Source: Thermosphaera aggregans (GTDB lineage: Archaea > Thermoproteota > Thermoprotei_A > Sulfolobales > Desulfurococcaceae). From it: a DNA stretch of 64,000 bases. The stretch spans positions 52,582 through 116,581 of the forward strand of contig NZ_CP063144.1 in NCBI RefSeq assembly GCF_014962245.1, read 5' to 3'. The position numbers were made by a program, and so were the translations under genes. Of this stretch, positions 45,090-54,125 are shown piece after piece; the stretch's first letter is position 1, and every line of letters starts with the position of its first letter. Below the pieces are notes generated by a model. It ran no database searches. It had not been told where the DNA came from and saw only the letters and a list, made by a program, of their open reading frames with translations.

Positions 45090-46041
45090 ATCAATATTTG
45101 ACACTATATCGGTCCGTGCCCCTATCCCTGTAAAATATTGAGATGGCGCCAGCGGCCTCAGCCTCGGCCACTGAGAGGCCAAAATGCTCTGGATACAGCG
45201 GGTGCATGTAGAACTTTGCCCTTGCCAAGACCGTTTTTAACTCACCCTGGGCATGTTTACCTTAACCTCAACGTTCCCAAGACCATCCCTCTCGACCCCG
45301 CCCCAGAGCTAATCTAACACCTTACGCGAAACCCTTGTCGCAGAGCCTACAATGTAAAGTTTATAGTCAGGTAGCTTCTCTACTACTGTAAGAATGTTTT
45401 TAAGCCCCTCCTCCAGGCTGAACCTTGACCCTGCGACAATCAACGCATCCCTGCGGTCGCTGTGGAAATACTCTACGTCGAAAGGAAGGTGTAAAATCTC
45501 CACCCTGTATTTCAACCCGTAGATGGATTCAAATACTCTCATAGTCCATGTGCTACTAACCAGGACTAGCTTGGTATCACCTGTTAAGGACTAAGCCACC
45601 CTTCTCACAAGCCAGTTATAGGTTTTCCTCGCCAACCCTGTGTCAGCATAAGGAAGCACGAGGGGACATGGACATGCACTATATCCAATGGATATGGAAG
45701 ATAGGGAACCGTATCAACAAATAATTCACCTTGCTTTCTTTCAACCTTAACTAGCAGGTATCGGGTTAGCAGGCCCCTTAACCTTACAAGCCTTCCACGA
45801 GTGAAGTCCATGGTGGCTTTGTTAATAATCTTACTCATTAAAGGAGCTTCGTGGAGTTCGATGGCAGGGTTGAAACCTTGTGTCATCAACTCGATAGTTC
45901 TTTTAAATCTTTCCTTACCTACGACAATTGTGATCAGCTTCGATTCAAAACCTAGCTCAAGAAATGCCTTATGCATCTCCACCTATAGCTTCTCTTCCCC
46001 CCGCCTACTTCTAAAAGAGGGTGGAAAACCAGGATTCTCGT
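45090..46041 (-). pseudogene. Broken family 4 glycosyltransferase, paralogous to the gene at 47.3-48.4 kb
   Basis: Pieces of one GT4 gene are spread over several frames. The N-terminus RILVFHPLLEVGGG (from an ACG at 46041) is followed by a frameshift into VEMHKAFLELGFESKLI (about 45990-45935). Then come in-frame stops near 45600 and 45588. VAGSRFSLEEGLKNIL appears at about 45440-45395, a frameshift lies near 45240, and PEHFGLSVAEAEAAGAI at about 45195-45145. The last part, with NVEVKVNMPRVELKTVLARA ahead of it, aligns position by position with NVEFKPDIPRYELRELLGRA of the intact neighbour. At least two frameshifts and two stops make it non-functional. Confidence 0.85.
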
Positions 46042-46321
46042 ACTGAGTCGCTACTCTAATGTTTTTCGGTTCTTACTTATTATTGTTTACCCGGGAGATT
46101 ATGAAGAGGCTTCCTCGACCAAACCCTAAGTTTCATTATTCACCAAACCCCTCCTACATTTCAAACACTTAAACTTCTAATCTTATACATCCAAGGTAAT
46201 CCCGGTTATAGTGGTTGCGAAAAATTAAAGCTTCTAACTCATCCTTAAGTTTAAGAAAAGCTAAATAACTAATCAGGCATCAACACTTGAATTACTCTTT
46301 AAGGTAGGAAGGGTTCGTCCG
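46042..46321. other. Intergenic stretch without recognised gene
   Basis: About 280 AT-rich bases between the broken GT4 gene and the intact GT2 gene. No tRNA, small frame with family signature, transposase remnant or terminal repeat was recognised. It may be further decayed coding sequence. Confidence 0.5.
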
Positions 46322-47260
46322 CTACTTCAACACTGTCACATTAACTACCAATGGAATAAGCGATTTATCAATAAGCTGTGGAGTATTGTAATATAAGACC
46401 CGGACATTGCGAGTCTTGAGACGAAACTTCCACAGACTCCCTGAAACAAGGCTTAAAGCTTTTTCATCAATTGCTTTTTCACCACCCTTCACTAAGTTTA
46501 TCAAAGTGAGTGTAGCCCCAAATTGAAAGAATTTCTCATCTATACCAGCCTCTCTTAAAGGGACAGCCTTGGTAAGGGTGGTTAAATCAATCCATGTTAA
46601 ATTATCAGGTCTCCGGTTCCTGTAAAACCCTAATAACCTAGCTGGAACGTAGAAGATCGCTAGTCTTTTACTTCTGCTTACTATCAATCGATATATTGAA
46701 GGAGCGCTACCTCTCAACTCGTCTAGGGTTCCCTTCACGACTCTCTTCAACCCACCGTACCTTCTCTCGCGCTTAGTCATGTAAGCTGATGCAATCTCGT
46801 TGAAACCTGAAACAATAGGTAGGTGTATATGAAATCCTATTTTTGAAACAAACTCCACATCCTCGCCATAGTTCAGATCCCGCCAACCCCCTTTGCCGAG
46901 AGCAAGCTCTCGTCTGACTATCAATAGTCCTCCGGCGTTCACAACCTGCTTTGTTTCCACAGCATACTCTATCGCTTTATGATAAGCCGGAGTATATACC
47001 GTATCCAGATCGAACCATGCAGTCGTAGAATTTTCTGGACATTTATAGAGTGCTATGTGCCTACCTAATCCCCTAGTACATTGGTATCGATAAAGCTTAA
47101 GATTGTAATCTTTTCTGAGCTCTAAAAGCTTCTCCCATGTTCCATCAGTGGAGTAATTATCCACGATCACGATATCGTGCTCCGGCCTCCAAACAGACTC
47201 CACACTCTCCTCTATGGTGCGGACGTTATTGAATACTGTGCCGTAAATGCATATCTTCAA
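46322..47260 (-). CDS. Family 2 glycosyltransferase
   Basis: A 312-residue GT-A protein, probably cytosolic. Motifs are YGTVFNNVRTIEESVESVW (about 6-24), VDNYSTDGTWEKL (about 33-45), the metal-binding FDLDTVYTP (about 83-91), and GEDVEFVSKIG (about 129-139). The C-terminal third (about 180-312) is unlike common GT2 proteins and has no membrane span. It follows the GT4 gene by three bases and probably forms a two-gene unit with it for assembly of a surface glycan. Donor and acceptor are unknown. Confidence 0.8.
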   Translation of the reverse strand: MKICIYGTVFNNVRTIEESVESVWRPEHDIVIVDNYSTDGTWEKLLELRKDYNLKLYRYQCTRGLGRHIALYKCPENSTTAWFDLDTVYTPAYHKAIEYAVETKQVVNAGGLLIVRRELALGKGGWRDLNYGEDVEFVSKIGFHIHLPIVSGFNEIASAYMTKRERRYGGLKRVVKGTLDELRGSAPSIYRLIVSRSKRLAIFYVPARLLGFYRNRRPDNLTWIDLTTLTKAVPLREAGIDEKFFQFGATLTLINLVKGGEKAIDEKALSLVSGSLWKFRLKTRNVRVLYYNTPQLIDKSLIPLVVNVTVLK

Positions 47261-47263
47261 ATG

Positions 47264-48415
47264 TCACAGCTCCTGTGCCAGCTTCTTAACTCTCAATATG
47301 TAATTCACTTTATCTACAATGCTCTTCCTAAAATTATCATAGCTGAAAATAATGGAGTTCTCAATGCCCTTCTCCTTTAGCTTGCTATATAATTCCTTGT
47401 CATCCTCTATTGATTTTATAATGCTTGGGACCTCACTTATACTGCTATAGCCGAGCATGCTAGAAACCTTGCTAACCACGTCATACCATGCACCTCCATC
47501 CTTATACACTATTGGGATAGCACCGGCTGACATTGCTTCAACAACCGATATCCCAAAGTGTTCTGGGAAAGGCGGGTGAAGATAGAACATTGCCCTACCA
47601 AGCAGTTCCCGCAACTCATACCTAGGAATGTCTGGCTTGAACTCCACATTCGTTAATTTCAACTCATCTCTTAATGCTTTCAGTTTTTCAAAAACCGACG
47701 CAGACCCCTCAGTGGTGGTCCCTGCTATAACAAACTCGTAATCCGGTAACTGCTTAGCTACCTCAACTAGTATTTTGTCAAGGTTTTTCTCATAAACAAT
47801 CCTGCTAACGGTGACAACAAGCTTCTCTCGCTCCGCATTCCCTGAAACCTCCCTGAAATACTCAACATCCACGGGCGGGTAGATAATGTCCGGGACCACA
47901 TTATATGCCTTGTAAACCATGCACGCGGTCCAGGTAGAATTGGCTATAACCCTGCCAGTATGTTTTGACAACCTTTTAGCCACTAGGTTAACCAGTCCAT
48001 TGTAAGCATCCCATTGAAGGCCAGCCTTATCCCTGGGCGGAAGAACCGCGGGATAATGTATGTATGACACGTCCGCCCCGGAGGGAACATTGCTCTGTGT
48101 GTCAATTACGAGGTCGGCTTCACTCATAGCTTCATCTATCTCTTTTAAATAGAATAGAAGCCTGCGAAGCCTTTCAAACCTGCCGCGGGACATCTTTTCT
48201 ATGAGCTGTGCCAACCTATTCTTTCTAACACTCAACCTCGTAGGGATTACGTTGCCGTACAAGTCCTTAATCTTCTCATCTTCAACAGGAGTCTGAGTCC
48301 ATATTTCAACGTCGAAACCCTGCTCTATCAACGCCTGCGAGAGCCTAAGTACAAGCAACTCCCCGCCTCCGAGAACATTGAGAGAAGCGTGTAGAATCAA
48401 TATTTTACCGGACAC
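47264..48415 (-). CDS. Family 4 glycosyltransferase (ALG11-like)
   Basis: A 383-residue GT-B enzyme. The N-terminus ILHASLNVLGGGELLVLRLS (about 5-24) carries the glycine-rich acceptor loop. SYIHYPAV (about 118-125) and NSTWTACMVYKAY (about 157-169) are typical of ALG11-like mannosyltransferases. VVTVSRIVYEKNLDKIL (about 198-214) and the E-x7-E motif PEHFGISVVEAMSAGAIP (about 284-301) form the nucleotide-sugar site. A broken paralogue lies at 45.1-46.0 kb on the same strand. Confidence 0.88.
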   Translation of the reverse strand: MSGKILILHASLNVLGGGELLVLRLSQALIEQGFDVEIWTQTPVEDEKIKDLYGNVIPTRLSVRKNRLAQLIEKMSRGRFERLRRLLFYLKEIDEAMSEADLVIDTQSNVPSGADVSYIHYPAVLPPRDKAGLQWDAYNGLVNLVAKRLSKHTGRVIANSTWTACMVYKAYNVVPDIIYPPVDVEYFREVSGNAEREKLVVTVSRIVYEKNLDKILVEVAKQLPDYEFVIAGTTTEGSASVFEKLKALRDELKLTNVEFKPDIPRYELRELLGRAMFYLHPPFPEHFGISVVEAMSAGAIPIVYKDGGAWYDVVSKVSSMLGYSSISEVPSIIKSIEDDKELYSKLKEKGIENSIIFSYDNFRKSIVDKVNYILRVKKLAQEL

Positions 48416-48640
48416 TCAAATACACCACCGCATTCTTCGCAACTACTTAAACAATTTTTACACTATGGAGAGATATTTAAACGCTCAGAACCATGTACAC
48501 GGGAGTATACCATTTAACATGTTCATCCCGTCTAAACAATCACTTCACAAATGTTATTTACTCATTTTCAATTAACATAATTCGATGGATATTGGAAAAT
48601 GCCGGTTTTAAACCATTGAAATGAGTAACCCGGTAATCTC

Positions 48641-49102
48641 TTATGTGAAGTCTTTCAGTCTTTTATTATTGCTTTTCTCCCACTCCTCTACGTCGCCTTC
48701 AACAACTCTGAAAACAGGGTTGGCTTCAATGCTACTCGGGTCTACTCCTCTAATTCTTTCAAGCCAGGCCTTGTCGCGTTTCTCAAGCTTTCTAATTAAG
48801 TGGTTGAACTCGTAAATGAGCTGTCCACGGGTTACCTCTACTGCTTCATGGAGCTCGACCACCCTGATCTTTGAAAGGCTGAACCTGTAGCCTCTCGCGC
48901 AAGCTTCCAGGTAGACCTGGTAGAGGTATGCGTCGATCAGGTCCAGGGGTTTCTCATACTTCTTAAACCTTGCAAGCTGGGGGTGGTTTCTGTAACCCTT
49001 GGTCAATCCCTGGAGAACACGTCTTGCTAGCAAGCCCTCCCTCCACAGTGCTACCAGCCCTATCCTATCCAGGTATTTCGGATGTATTGACCACAGTCTC
49101 GT
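48641..49102 (-). CDS. Pyrimidine dimer DNA glycosylase-like protein (non-standard or lost start)
   Basis: A protein of about 153 residues resembling the Pyr_excise family (T4 endonuclease V relatives), which removes UV-induced pyrimidine dimers. Conserved stretches are RLWSIHPKYLDRIGLVALWR at the N-terminus, TKGYRNHPQLARFK (about 36-49) and YLYQVYLEACARGY (about 60-73). The conserved N-terminus begins at an ACG (49102-49100), where homologues have ATG. No ATG, GTG or TTG lies between it and the upstream in-frame TGA. A TTG at 49033 would remove 23 conserved residues. The gene either uses ACG or has lost its start. Confidence 0.65.
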   Translation of the reverse strand, partial: TRLWSIHPKYLDRIGLVALWREGLLARRVLQGLTKGYRNHPQLARFKKYEKPLDLIDAYLYQVYLEACARGYRFSLSKIRVVELHEAVEVTRGQLIYEFNHLIRKLEKRDKAWLERIRGVDPSSIEANPVFRVVEGDVEEWEKSNNKRLKDFT

Positions 49103-49235
49103 TGAAAATCCCTCTTCGAATCCATTGTTTAAGCTAGTGTTTCACAAGCAACTGAATCCCTTCCATCATCATGGGGTTTTAAAAAATGCTGCATGATAAT
49201 GGGAGGAGTTGACTACGTAGTATTGGCTATGGTGC

Positions 49236-50639
49236 CTAGTATCCTCCAACCTCCTCGTAAGCTTCCTCAACAGCCTCTTTAGCCTTCTCCTCCTCAAGCC
49301 TCTCCTTCTGCTTTATGAGGAACCTTCTCCTATCCAGCACGCCCCAAGCGTAGATCGCGATGGCTGGGAGTGCTAGTAGGAGGAGTAGCAGGGCATCCCC
49401 TGCCGCTGGTGTAACGGGGAGAGTGTTGGACAGCTCTATCGGCTTGGGCATGCCGGGAGAGATCTCGGGCATGAACCTGTTCACGTTCCAAGCAGCCAGC
49501 GCTAGCATCAGCCAGTTTGTCGCGAAGTTTATCAAGCCCTGCCTGCTCGGCCCCAGCATCAGCCCAGGTATCCTCCTCTTCGTCAACGGCGGGAATAGGA
49601 CCGAGCCCATGAAGCCCAGCTGGTCTTCCAGGACATGCATCGCGTGTCCCAGCATTGACGCTACTGCGAGGTAGAACCAGTTAGCGTAGCCTAGTGCAAG
49701 GGTTGCAAGCCCTATTAACCCACCGATCACCACGCTCGCTGTCAAGCTGTGGGAGAAGCCCCTGTGCCACGGTATGAACACCTCCTCGACAACATCCCCC
49801 ACTTTCTCATAACCTATCTCGGGGCCTGAGAAAGCATCTATCACTGTTGGCCTAGGGTAGACCTTTCTGAAAGCATGCTTCGTCTCAGCAACCCCTATCC
49901 TCCTGTACTCAGGGGGCTCTGTCCCCTCGAGGGGTAAGCCTCCAGTGGAGACCAGCGGGCCCATGTGAACGATTATCCTCCTGTTCTTGGAGTCGTACTG
50001 GATTAGGAACCTCCTGTAGAAGTCCCCCGGCATCCTTATATTGTGTATTTTAACGGTTACCATCCTCCCGGTCTCGTAAGCCTCGTCAATAGCTCTTGCA
50101 ACAGCGTCTGCAACATACTGCGGGTGTGGGGCGTCCGCAACATTCCAGTAGACTGAGCCACCCTCGTCCACCTCCAGGTAGCCCGGTATCCTCACCCTCC
50201 TGCCCGATGCTGCCAGCTCCTTAATGCTTGACCCGAGCATTCTCCTAAGCTTTTCGTAATCCCCGTTCCTGGCGACCACTACCACCGACCCGGTTTCATC
50301 CGCTAGCTTAAACCTCGCGTAACCCTCCCTCTCCTCCAGCACATCCTCGATCCTCCCCTCAAGATAGTAAAGCCTCCATCTCAAGCCCTGGGAGAGCTCG
50401 CTAACCCTTATCCTCCTGGGGGAGAGTTTTCTCAACGGATCCCTTGGGGCGGGATCCACGAGGTAGTCCACTCTCCACAGGAACTTCTTGAACTTGAAGT
50501 CCAGGAAGTCTGGCAGGTATGCTGAAACCCCTGCTAGAACCGGCCACATGACTCCTTTGACAAGGTCTGAGAGCAGGGGCGGGAAGAACATTGCCATTGC
50601 TAGACCGGACAAGTAGTGCGTCCACCCTCTCATCCTCAA
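49236..50639 (-). CDS. DUF457/YdjM-type membrane protein with an OB-like insertion
   Basis: A 467-residue membrane protein related to predicted membrane-bound metal-dependent hydrolases. Candidate metal ligands are His8 (GWTHYL), Asp44 (YLPDF), HRGFSHS (292-298) and GHAMHVLED (331-339). Hydrophobic segments lie at about 12-42, 300-335, 370-385 and 413-435. Between the two halves, at about 85-170, an OB-like beta unit is inserted (YYLEGRIEDV, VVVARNGD, RVRIPGYLEVDEGGSVYW). A charged coiled tail ends the protein. Its ATG overlaps the TctA-like gene by four bases; it is last in a three-gene operon. Confidence 0.75.
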   Translation of the reverse strand: MRMRGWTHYLSGLAMAMFFPPLLSDLVKGVMWPVLAGVSAYLPDFLDFKFKKFLWRVDYLVDPAPRDPLRKLSPRRIRVSELSQGLRWRLYYLEGRIEDVLEEREGYARFKLADETGSVVVVARNGDYEKLRRMLGSSIKELAASGRRVRIPGYLEVDEGGSVYWNVADAPHPQYVADAVARAIDEAYETGRMVTVKIHNIRMPGDFYRRFLIQYDSKNRRIIVHMGPLVSTGGLPLEGTEPPEYRRIGVAETKHAFRKVYPRPTVIDAFSGPEIGYEKVGDVVEEVFIPWHRGFSHSLTASVVIGGLIGLATLALGYANWFYLAVASMLGHAMHVLEDQLGFMGSVLFPPLTKRRIPGLMLGPSRQGLINFATNWLMLALAAWNVNRFMPEISPGMPKPIELSNTLPVTPAAGDALLLLLLALPAIAIYAWGVLDRRRFLIKQKERLEEEKAKEAVEEAYEEVGGY

Positions 50640-51970
50640 CCACCTAGCCCTAGCAGTTCAAGGAAGAAGCCGGCGAACCCCATGGTGTTTGCGAGAACGG
50701 GGAGGATTAGGGAGCCCAGGCAGTAGCTCAGCCTCGTGTTGAAGACCATTGCAGCGAAGCCAACGCTTGTCGCCGCGAGCATTAAAACCAGGCCCACGGG
50801 CCCTGTCAAATAGTATACGAGGCTCACGAGGAACACTAGGGTGGCAGCGGAAATGTAGACGTAGCTCACCCTGGTTAGAAGGCGTGCCACGGCTTTCGAC
50901 AAGTATAGGGTGACAACGAAGGAGACGGCTGCTGCTAGGATGATGAAGGCTGCTCCAACATAGAACTCAGCCCATGTCTTAGGCGTGTAAACCCCTCCTA
51001 CAAGCCATGCAACCGAGCCCCTGGTTATCCTCATGGTTGGGTGGAACAGGAAGAAGAGAGCACCAGTGTAGTATACTGTTCTAGCAGCTCCCTGGCTGAT
51101 CAGGAAGGTGTCGTCGCCCCTGCTACTCGCCATGTGCCCCCCAACCAGCGCCCCCATTCCCCCGGTTATTATTGGGAAGAACGCAGCTATCCCTCCCCCT
51201 ATTATCCCGGATGCACTGCCGTTTACGACCGCGCCTGGAGCCGTCTCCACAACATCCCTCGTATCCTGCCTGGGAATGCTCCTCCTGGAGATAAGGTTTC
51301 TCAGAACCCATGGGAAGCCGAAGAAGCCTATGAACAAGGGTGTTAGCCTAGCGTACGCTGCTTCAATCCTTAATAAACCCGAGTATGAAGCTATGAAGCC
51401 CAGTATGCCTGATGCGAAGAACACCAACACCCCGCCTAACACCTGCCTCCAGGCAAGCCACAGCTTCTCCCTAGGCGTCCTCCCATGGTCGGCTTCCTTA
51501 GGGTACTCGCTCATGAACATGAAGACAACTATTGCCAGCAGGATGAACCAGTAGTATGGGCTGAAGAGATTATATATCACGGGCATTGCGTAAACGCCGA
51601 TTGTTGCCATGAACACTGCGAGGAAAACCCCCCCTGTCAACGCGCCGATCAGGTAGAGCAGTACAGCCCTGTGACCCCTCCCCGCTAGCAGATACCTCTG
51701 CGACGGGAAGAGCATAAGCATCATTGACTCGTCTGAAACACTGAGATATGTTGAAGCAATGGAGCTGGCGAACGAGAACCCTACTACAGCTCCGAGGGCG
51801 AAGTATGGGAGAGCGTAGATGTTGGAGGTTATGAACCCCGGGGCCAGGGCGAACACAAGAACCAGGAGGTTGAAGATGTGGAGCCCCGGGATCCACGATA
51901 GCAGTAAGCCCATGAGGGTGCCTGTTAAACCCCATGTTAAAACATCGACAGGGTTGACTAAAGCCTCCAT
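50636..51970 (-). CDS. TctA-family membrane permease
   Basis: A 444-residue polytopic protein of about ten to twelve spans, related to the large permease of tripartite tricarboxylate transporters (COG1784 in archaea). Family signatures are GLLLSWIPGLHIFNLLVLVF-type sequence in TM1 (about 21-40), GFSFASSIASTYLSVSDE (about 64-81) and the glycine-rich GSASGIIGGGIAAFFPIITGG in parts (about 250-270). No TctB- or TctC-like partner is encoded nearby, so it is unlikely to be an ordinary three-part importer. It lies between two proteins with OB-like units. Confidence 0.8.
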   Translation of the reverse strand: MEALVNPVDVLTWGLTGTLMGLLLSWIPGLHIFNLLVLVFALAPGFITSNIYALPYFALGAVVGFSFASSIASTYLSVSDESMMLMLFPSQRYLLAGRGHRAVLLYLIGALTGGVFLAVFMATIGVYAMPVIYNLFSPYYWFILLAIVVFMFMSEYPKEADHGRTPREKLWLAWRQVLGGVLVFFASGILGFIASYSGLLRIEAAYARLTPLFIGFFGFPWVLRNLISRRSIPRQDTRDVVETAPGAVVNGSASGIIGGGIAAFFPIITGGMGALVGGHMASSRGDDTFLISQGAARTVYYTGALFFLFHPTMRITRGSVAWLVGGVYTPKTWAEFYVGAAFIILAAAVSFVVTLYLSKAVARLLTRVSYVYISAATLVFLVSLVYYLTGPVGLVLMLAATSVGFAAMVFNTRLSYCLGSLILPVLANTMGFAGFFLELLGLGG

Positions 51971-51980
51971 AACCCTGCAC

Positions 51981-54029
51981 CTACCCTAGAACCGTGAACC
52001 CGTTCTTAGAGATCACCACGATCTCCTGCTTGCTACCGTAGACATCCCTGTACCCTGCAACCTTGACCAGTGATCCGTTAGGCGGTGGCGAGGACATTCC
52101 GAGATCGCTGACGGTTGAAGAAGGTATGAACACTGTTATAACAGCGCCTGTTGAATCAGTTATGTTGATCTCCCAGTTGTTTCCTGATAAAACCCTAGAG
52201 CTCACCACTGTGGCGTTGAGAACCATCAGGGGCCTGCCTAAAGGCTGCGCCAGGGCTTCCTGAACAGTAACTGTTAACGGAGCCCTGAGCTCAACCACTT
52301 CACCGTACACGTACTCTACAAGGCTGGCTGACTTAACAGTGCCGTTGATCCTTATGAGCGATTTCCAACCCACTATGGCCGGATCCAGGAAGGATATAAG
52401 CTGCGTCCTGCTCATGGAAACGTTGACCGCGAAGCCTTCATCGCTCGACCTCACCTCGACATAGTATATTCTCTGGGAGCTGTCGTAGCGTATCGCGTAG
52501 AAGAGTCCTGTGAACGAGACGTTGGAGCCAACGTAGCCTGGCACACTCCTAATGTCTATTTCGATGAAGGCAGGGGGTTGCGGAGGCGGCGGTGGCGGAG
52601 CTGTCTCAACGGTAATCCCGTTCACAGTGTAGACAACGATCTCGTCCGTGCTACCGTAGACATGCCTGTAGCCGGCGACCGAGATGTAAGTGCCCTTCGC
52701 CGGGATTTCAAACCCCATCGACTTAGCCACTGTCGACGGGACGAACACCAGTATGTTGTAGCCTGATGGATCGCTCACGTAAATCCTCCAGCTACCACCG
52801 CTTGTCGTGCTTGATGATGAGACGGTTACGTTTCTCAGAACTATGATCCTACCCCTCTCCTGCGAGAGGGCTTCCTCAACACTACTGGTTTCAAACGGGG
52901 GTGCAACCTCCACCGGGTCTGCCGCATACGCGACCATGTACGTTGAATTGACCACGTTAACAGTTAAGTTGAACACTGTGCCGGAGCCCACGCTCCACGG
53001 GTCAAGCGCTGTTGCCATGAGAGCTTTAGGCATCATAATGTCTCCCGTAATACCCTGGCCCTCCACATCCTCGAAGACAAGCCTGCACGGGTCGTCGAAA
53101 GCCTCGCAGTAGACTCCTAGGAATCTTGCCTGCGTCCTAACCGTCTGCCCCTCGTAGAAGGCTGTGTTGAACACCAGGTCTCCGAAGCTCACTGTTTCAG
53201 CCACGGGTAGCACTCCTATGTTGACATCCTCGAGCTCGCGGACAACGATCTCTGGCGAAGTACCCCTATAGTAGTAGACCACTCCGCAGACGTCCACGGG
53301 GACTCCCCCGGCTGAAATAGCTGATAAAACCGGGGTAGCGTCATCCCCGTAGACATGGTTTATTATTGTTGGTATCAGAACCGTCACAGCACCCCTGGAT
53401 GTTGCGACGTCGAAGAGCAGTCCCGATGAAACATTACGGGGGCTTTTAACCAAGCCCTGCACGCAAACATACGAGTACTCGGCGATTTCTTCCAGCGAGT
53501 CCACGTAAACCTTTCCATCACCGCTCCCGGGTCTCTCAAGTATTTCAACACCCCTCAGCTCCTGGAGGTAGGCGTAAGCGTAATCCTCCCTCACCCTCAG
53601 CTGGACGAGAAGCCTCACCCTGTCCCCTATGAAAGGTATTTTCCGAGCCTTGATCATATCGGATGCGAGAGGGTCGTAAGCGTAGACTGATAGGCTCACG
53701 GGCGTTGAGTTATCGTTAACGGTTACCGTAATCCTCAGCTTCCCTCCTGAGTAATCCACGCGAGGAGGCTCCACGACAACGCCTTCAACGTAGAATGTGG
53801 CGTAGTTCATTAACACGTTGCCCTGGACATCGCTGATCCTTACAACCGGGATGGGCGAGTACCGTGCCGCGGCGAAAACACCTACAACGCTCGCGAGCAC
53901 TAGGGCTACGGCTATTATCTTGAGGAAGCCCACGTTGTAGAGCCTTCGCTCCTCGGTTTCGGGATAGTAAAGGTACTTCTCGATCTCCGAATACTCGCGG
54001 GAGTCAGACGTAGAAGCCACCTCGATCAT
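51981..54029 (-). CDS. Membrane-anchored protein with six tandem OB-like modules
   Basis: A 682-residue protein with a single N-terminal membrane span (about 34-56) and a large, probably extracytoplasmic part. Six beta-rich modules of about 90-100 residues can be traced: 62-165, 178-272, 278-375, 383-475, 488-582 and 588-680. Modules 4 and 6 are clear duplicates: VEEALSQERGR with VAGYRHVYGSTDEIVV, and VQEALAQPLGR with VAGYRDVYGSKQEIVV. A proline run links modules 4 and 5 (about 477-487). NxS/T sites are frequent in the outer part. It opens the operon with the TctA-like and DUF457 genes; its function is unknown. Confidence 0.75.
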   Translation of the reverse strand: MIEVASTSDSREYSEIEKYLYYPETEERRLYNVGFLKIIAVALVLASVVGVFAAARYSPIPVVRISDVQGNVLMNYATFYVEGVVVEPPRVDYSGGKLRITVTVNDNSTPVSLSVYAYDPLASDMIKARKIPFIGDRVRLLVQLRVREDYAYAYLQELRGVEILERPGSGDGKVYVDSLEEIAEYSYVCVQGLVKSPRNVSSGLLFDVATSRGAVTVLIPTIINHVYGDDATPVLSAISAGGVPVDVCGVVYYYRGTSPEIVVRELEDVNIGVLPVAETVSFGDLVFNTAFYEGQTVRTQARFLGVYCEAFDDPCRLVFEDVEGQGITGDIMMPKALMATALDPWSVGSGTVFNLTVNVVNSTYMVAYAADPVEVAPPFETSSVEEALSQERGRIIVLRNVTVSSSSTTSGGSWRIYVSDPSGYNILVFVPSTVAKSMGFEIPAKGTYISVAGYRHVYGSTDEIVVYTVNGITVETAPPPPPPQPPAFIEIDIRSVPGYVGSNVSFTGLFYAIRYDSSQRIYYVEVRSSDEGFAVNVSMSRTQLISFLDPAIVGWKSLIRINGTVKSASLVEYVYGEVVELRAPLTVTVQEALAQPLGRPLMVLNATVVSSRVLSGNNWEINITDSTGAVITVFIPSSTVSDLGMSSPPPNGSLVKVAGYRDVYGSKQEIVVISKNGFTVLG

Positions 54030-54125
54030 GCAGGGTAGTGTATTATCTTATTTCTCCCCAAACCTTAAAATATTTAAAATAACCTGTTCAGTAGAGTAGG
54101 TGAACACTACCTGTCTAAACCCGGG

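Noticed and set aside
50636-51970. Complete tripartite tricarboxylate transporter
   Set aside because: No TctB-like small membrane protein and no TctC-like binding protein lies nearby; the neighbours are an OB-module protein and a DUF457 protein.
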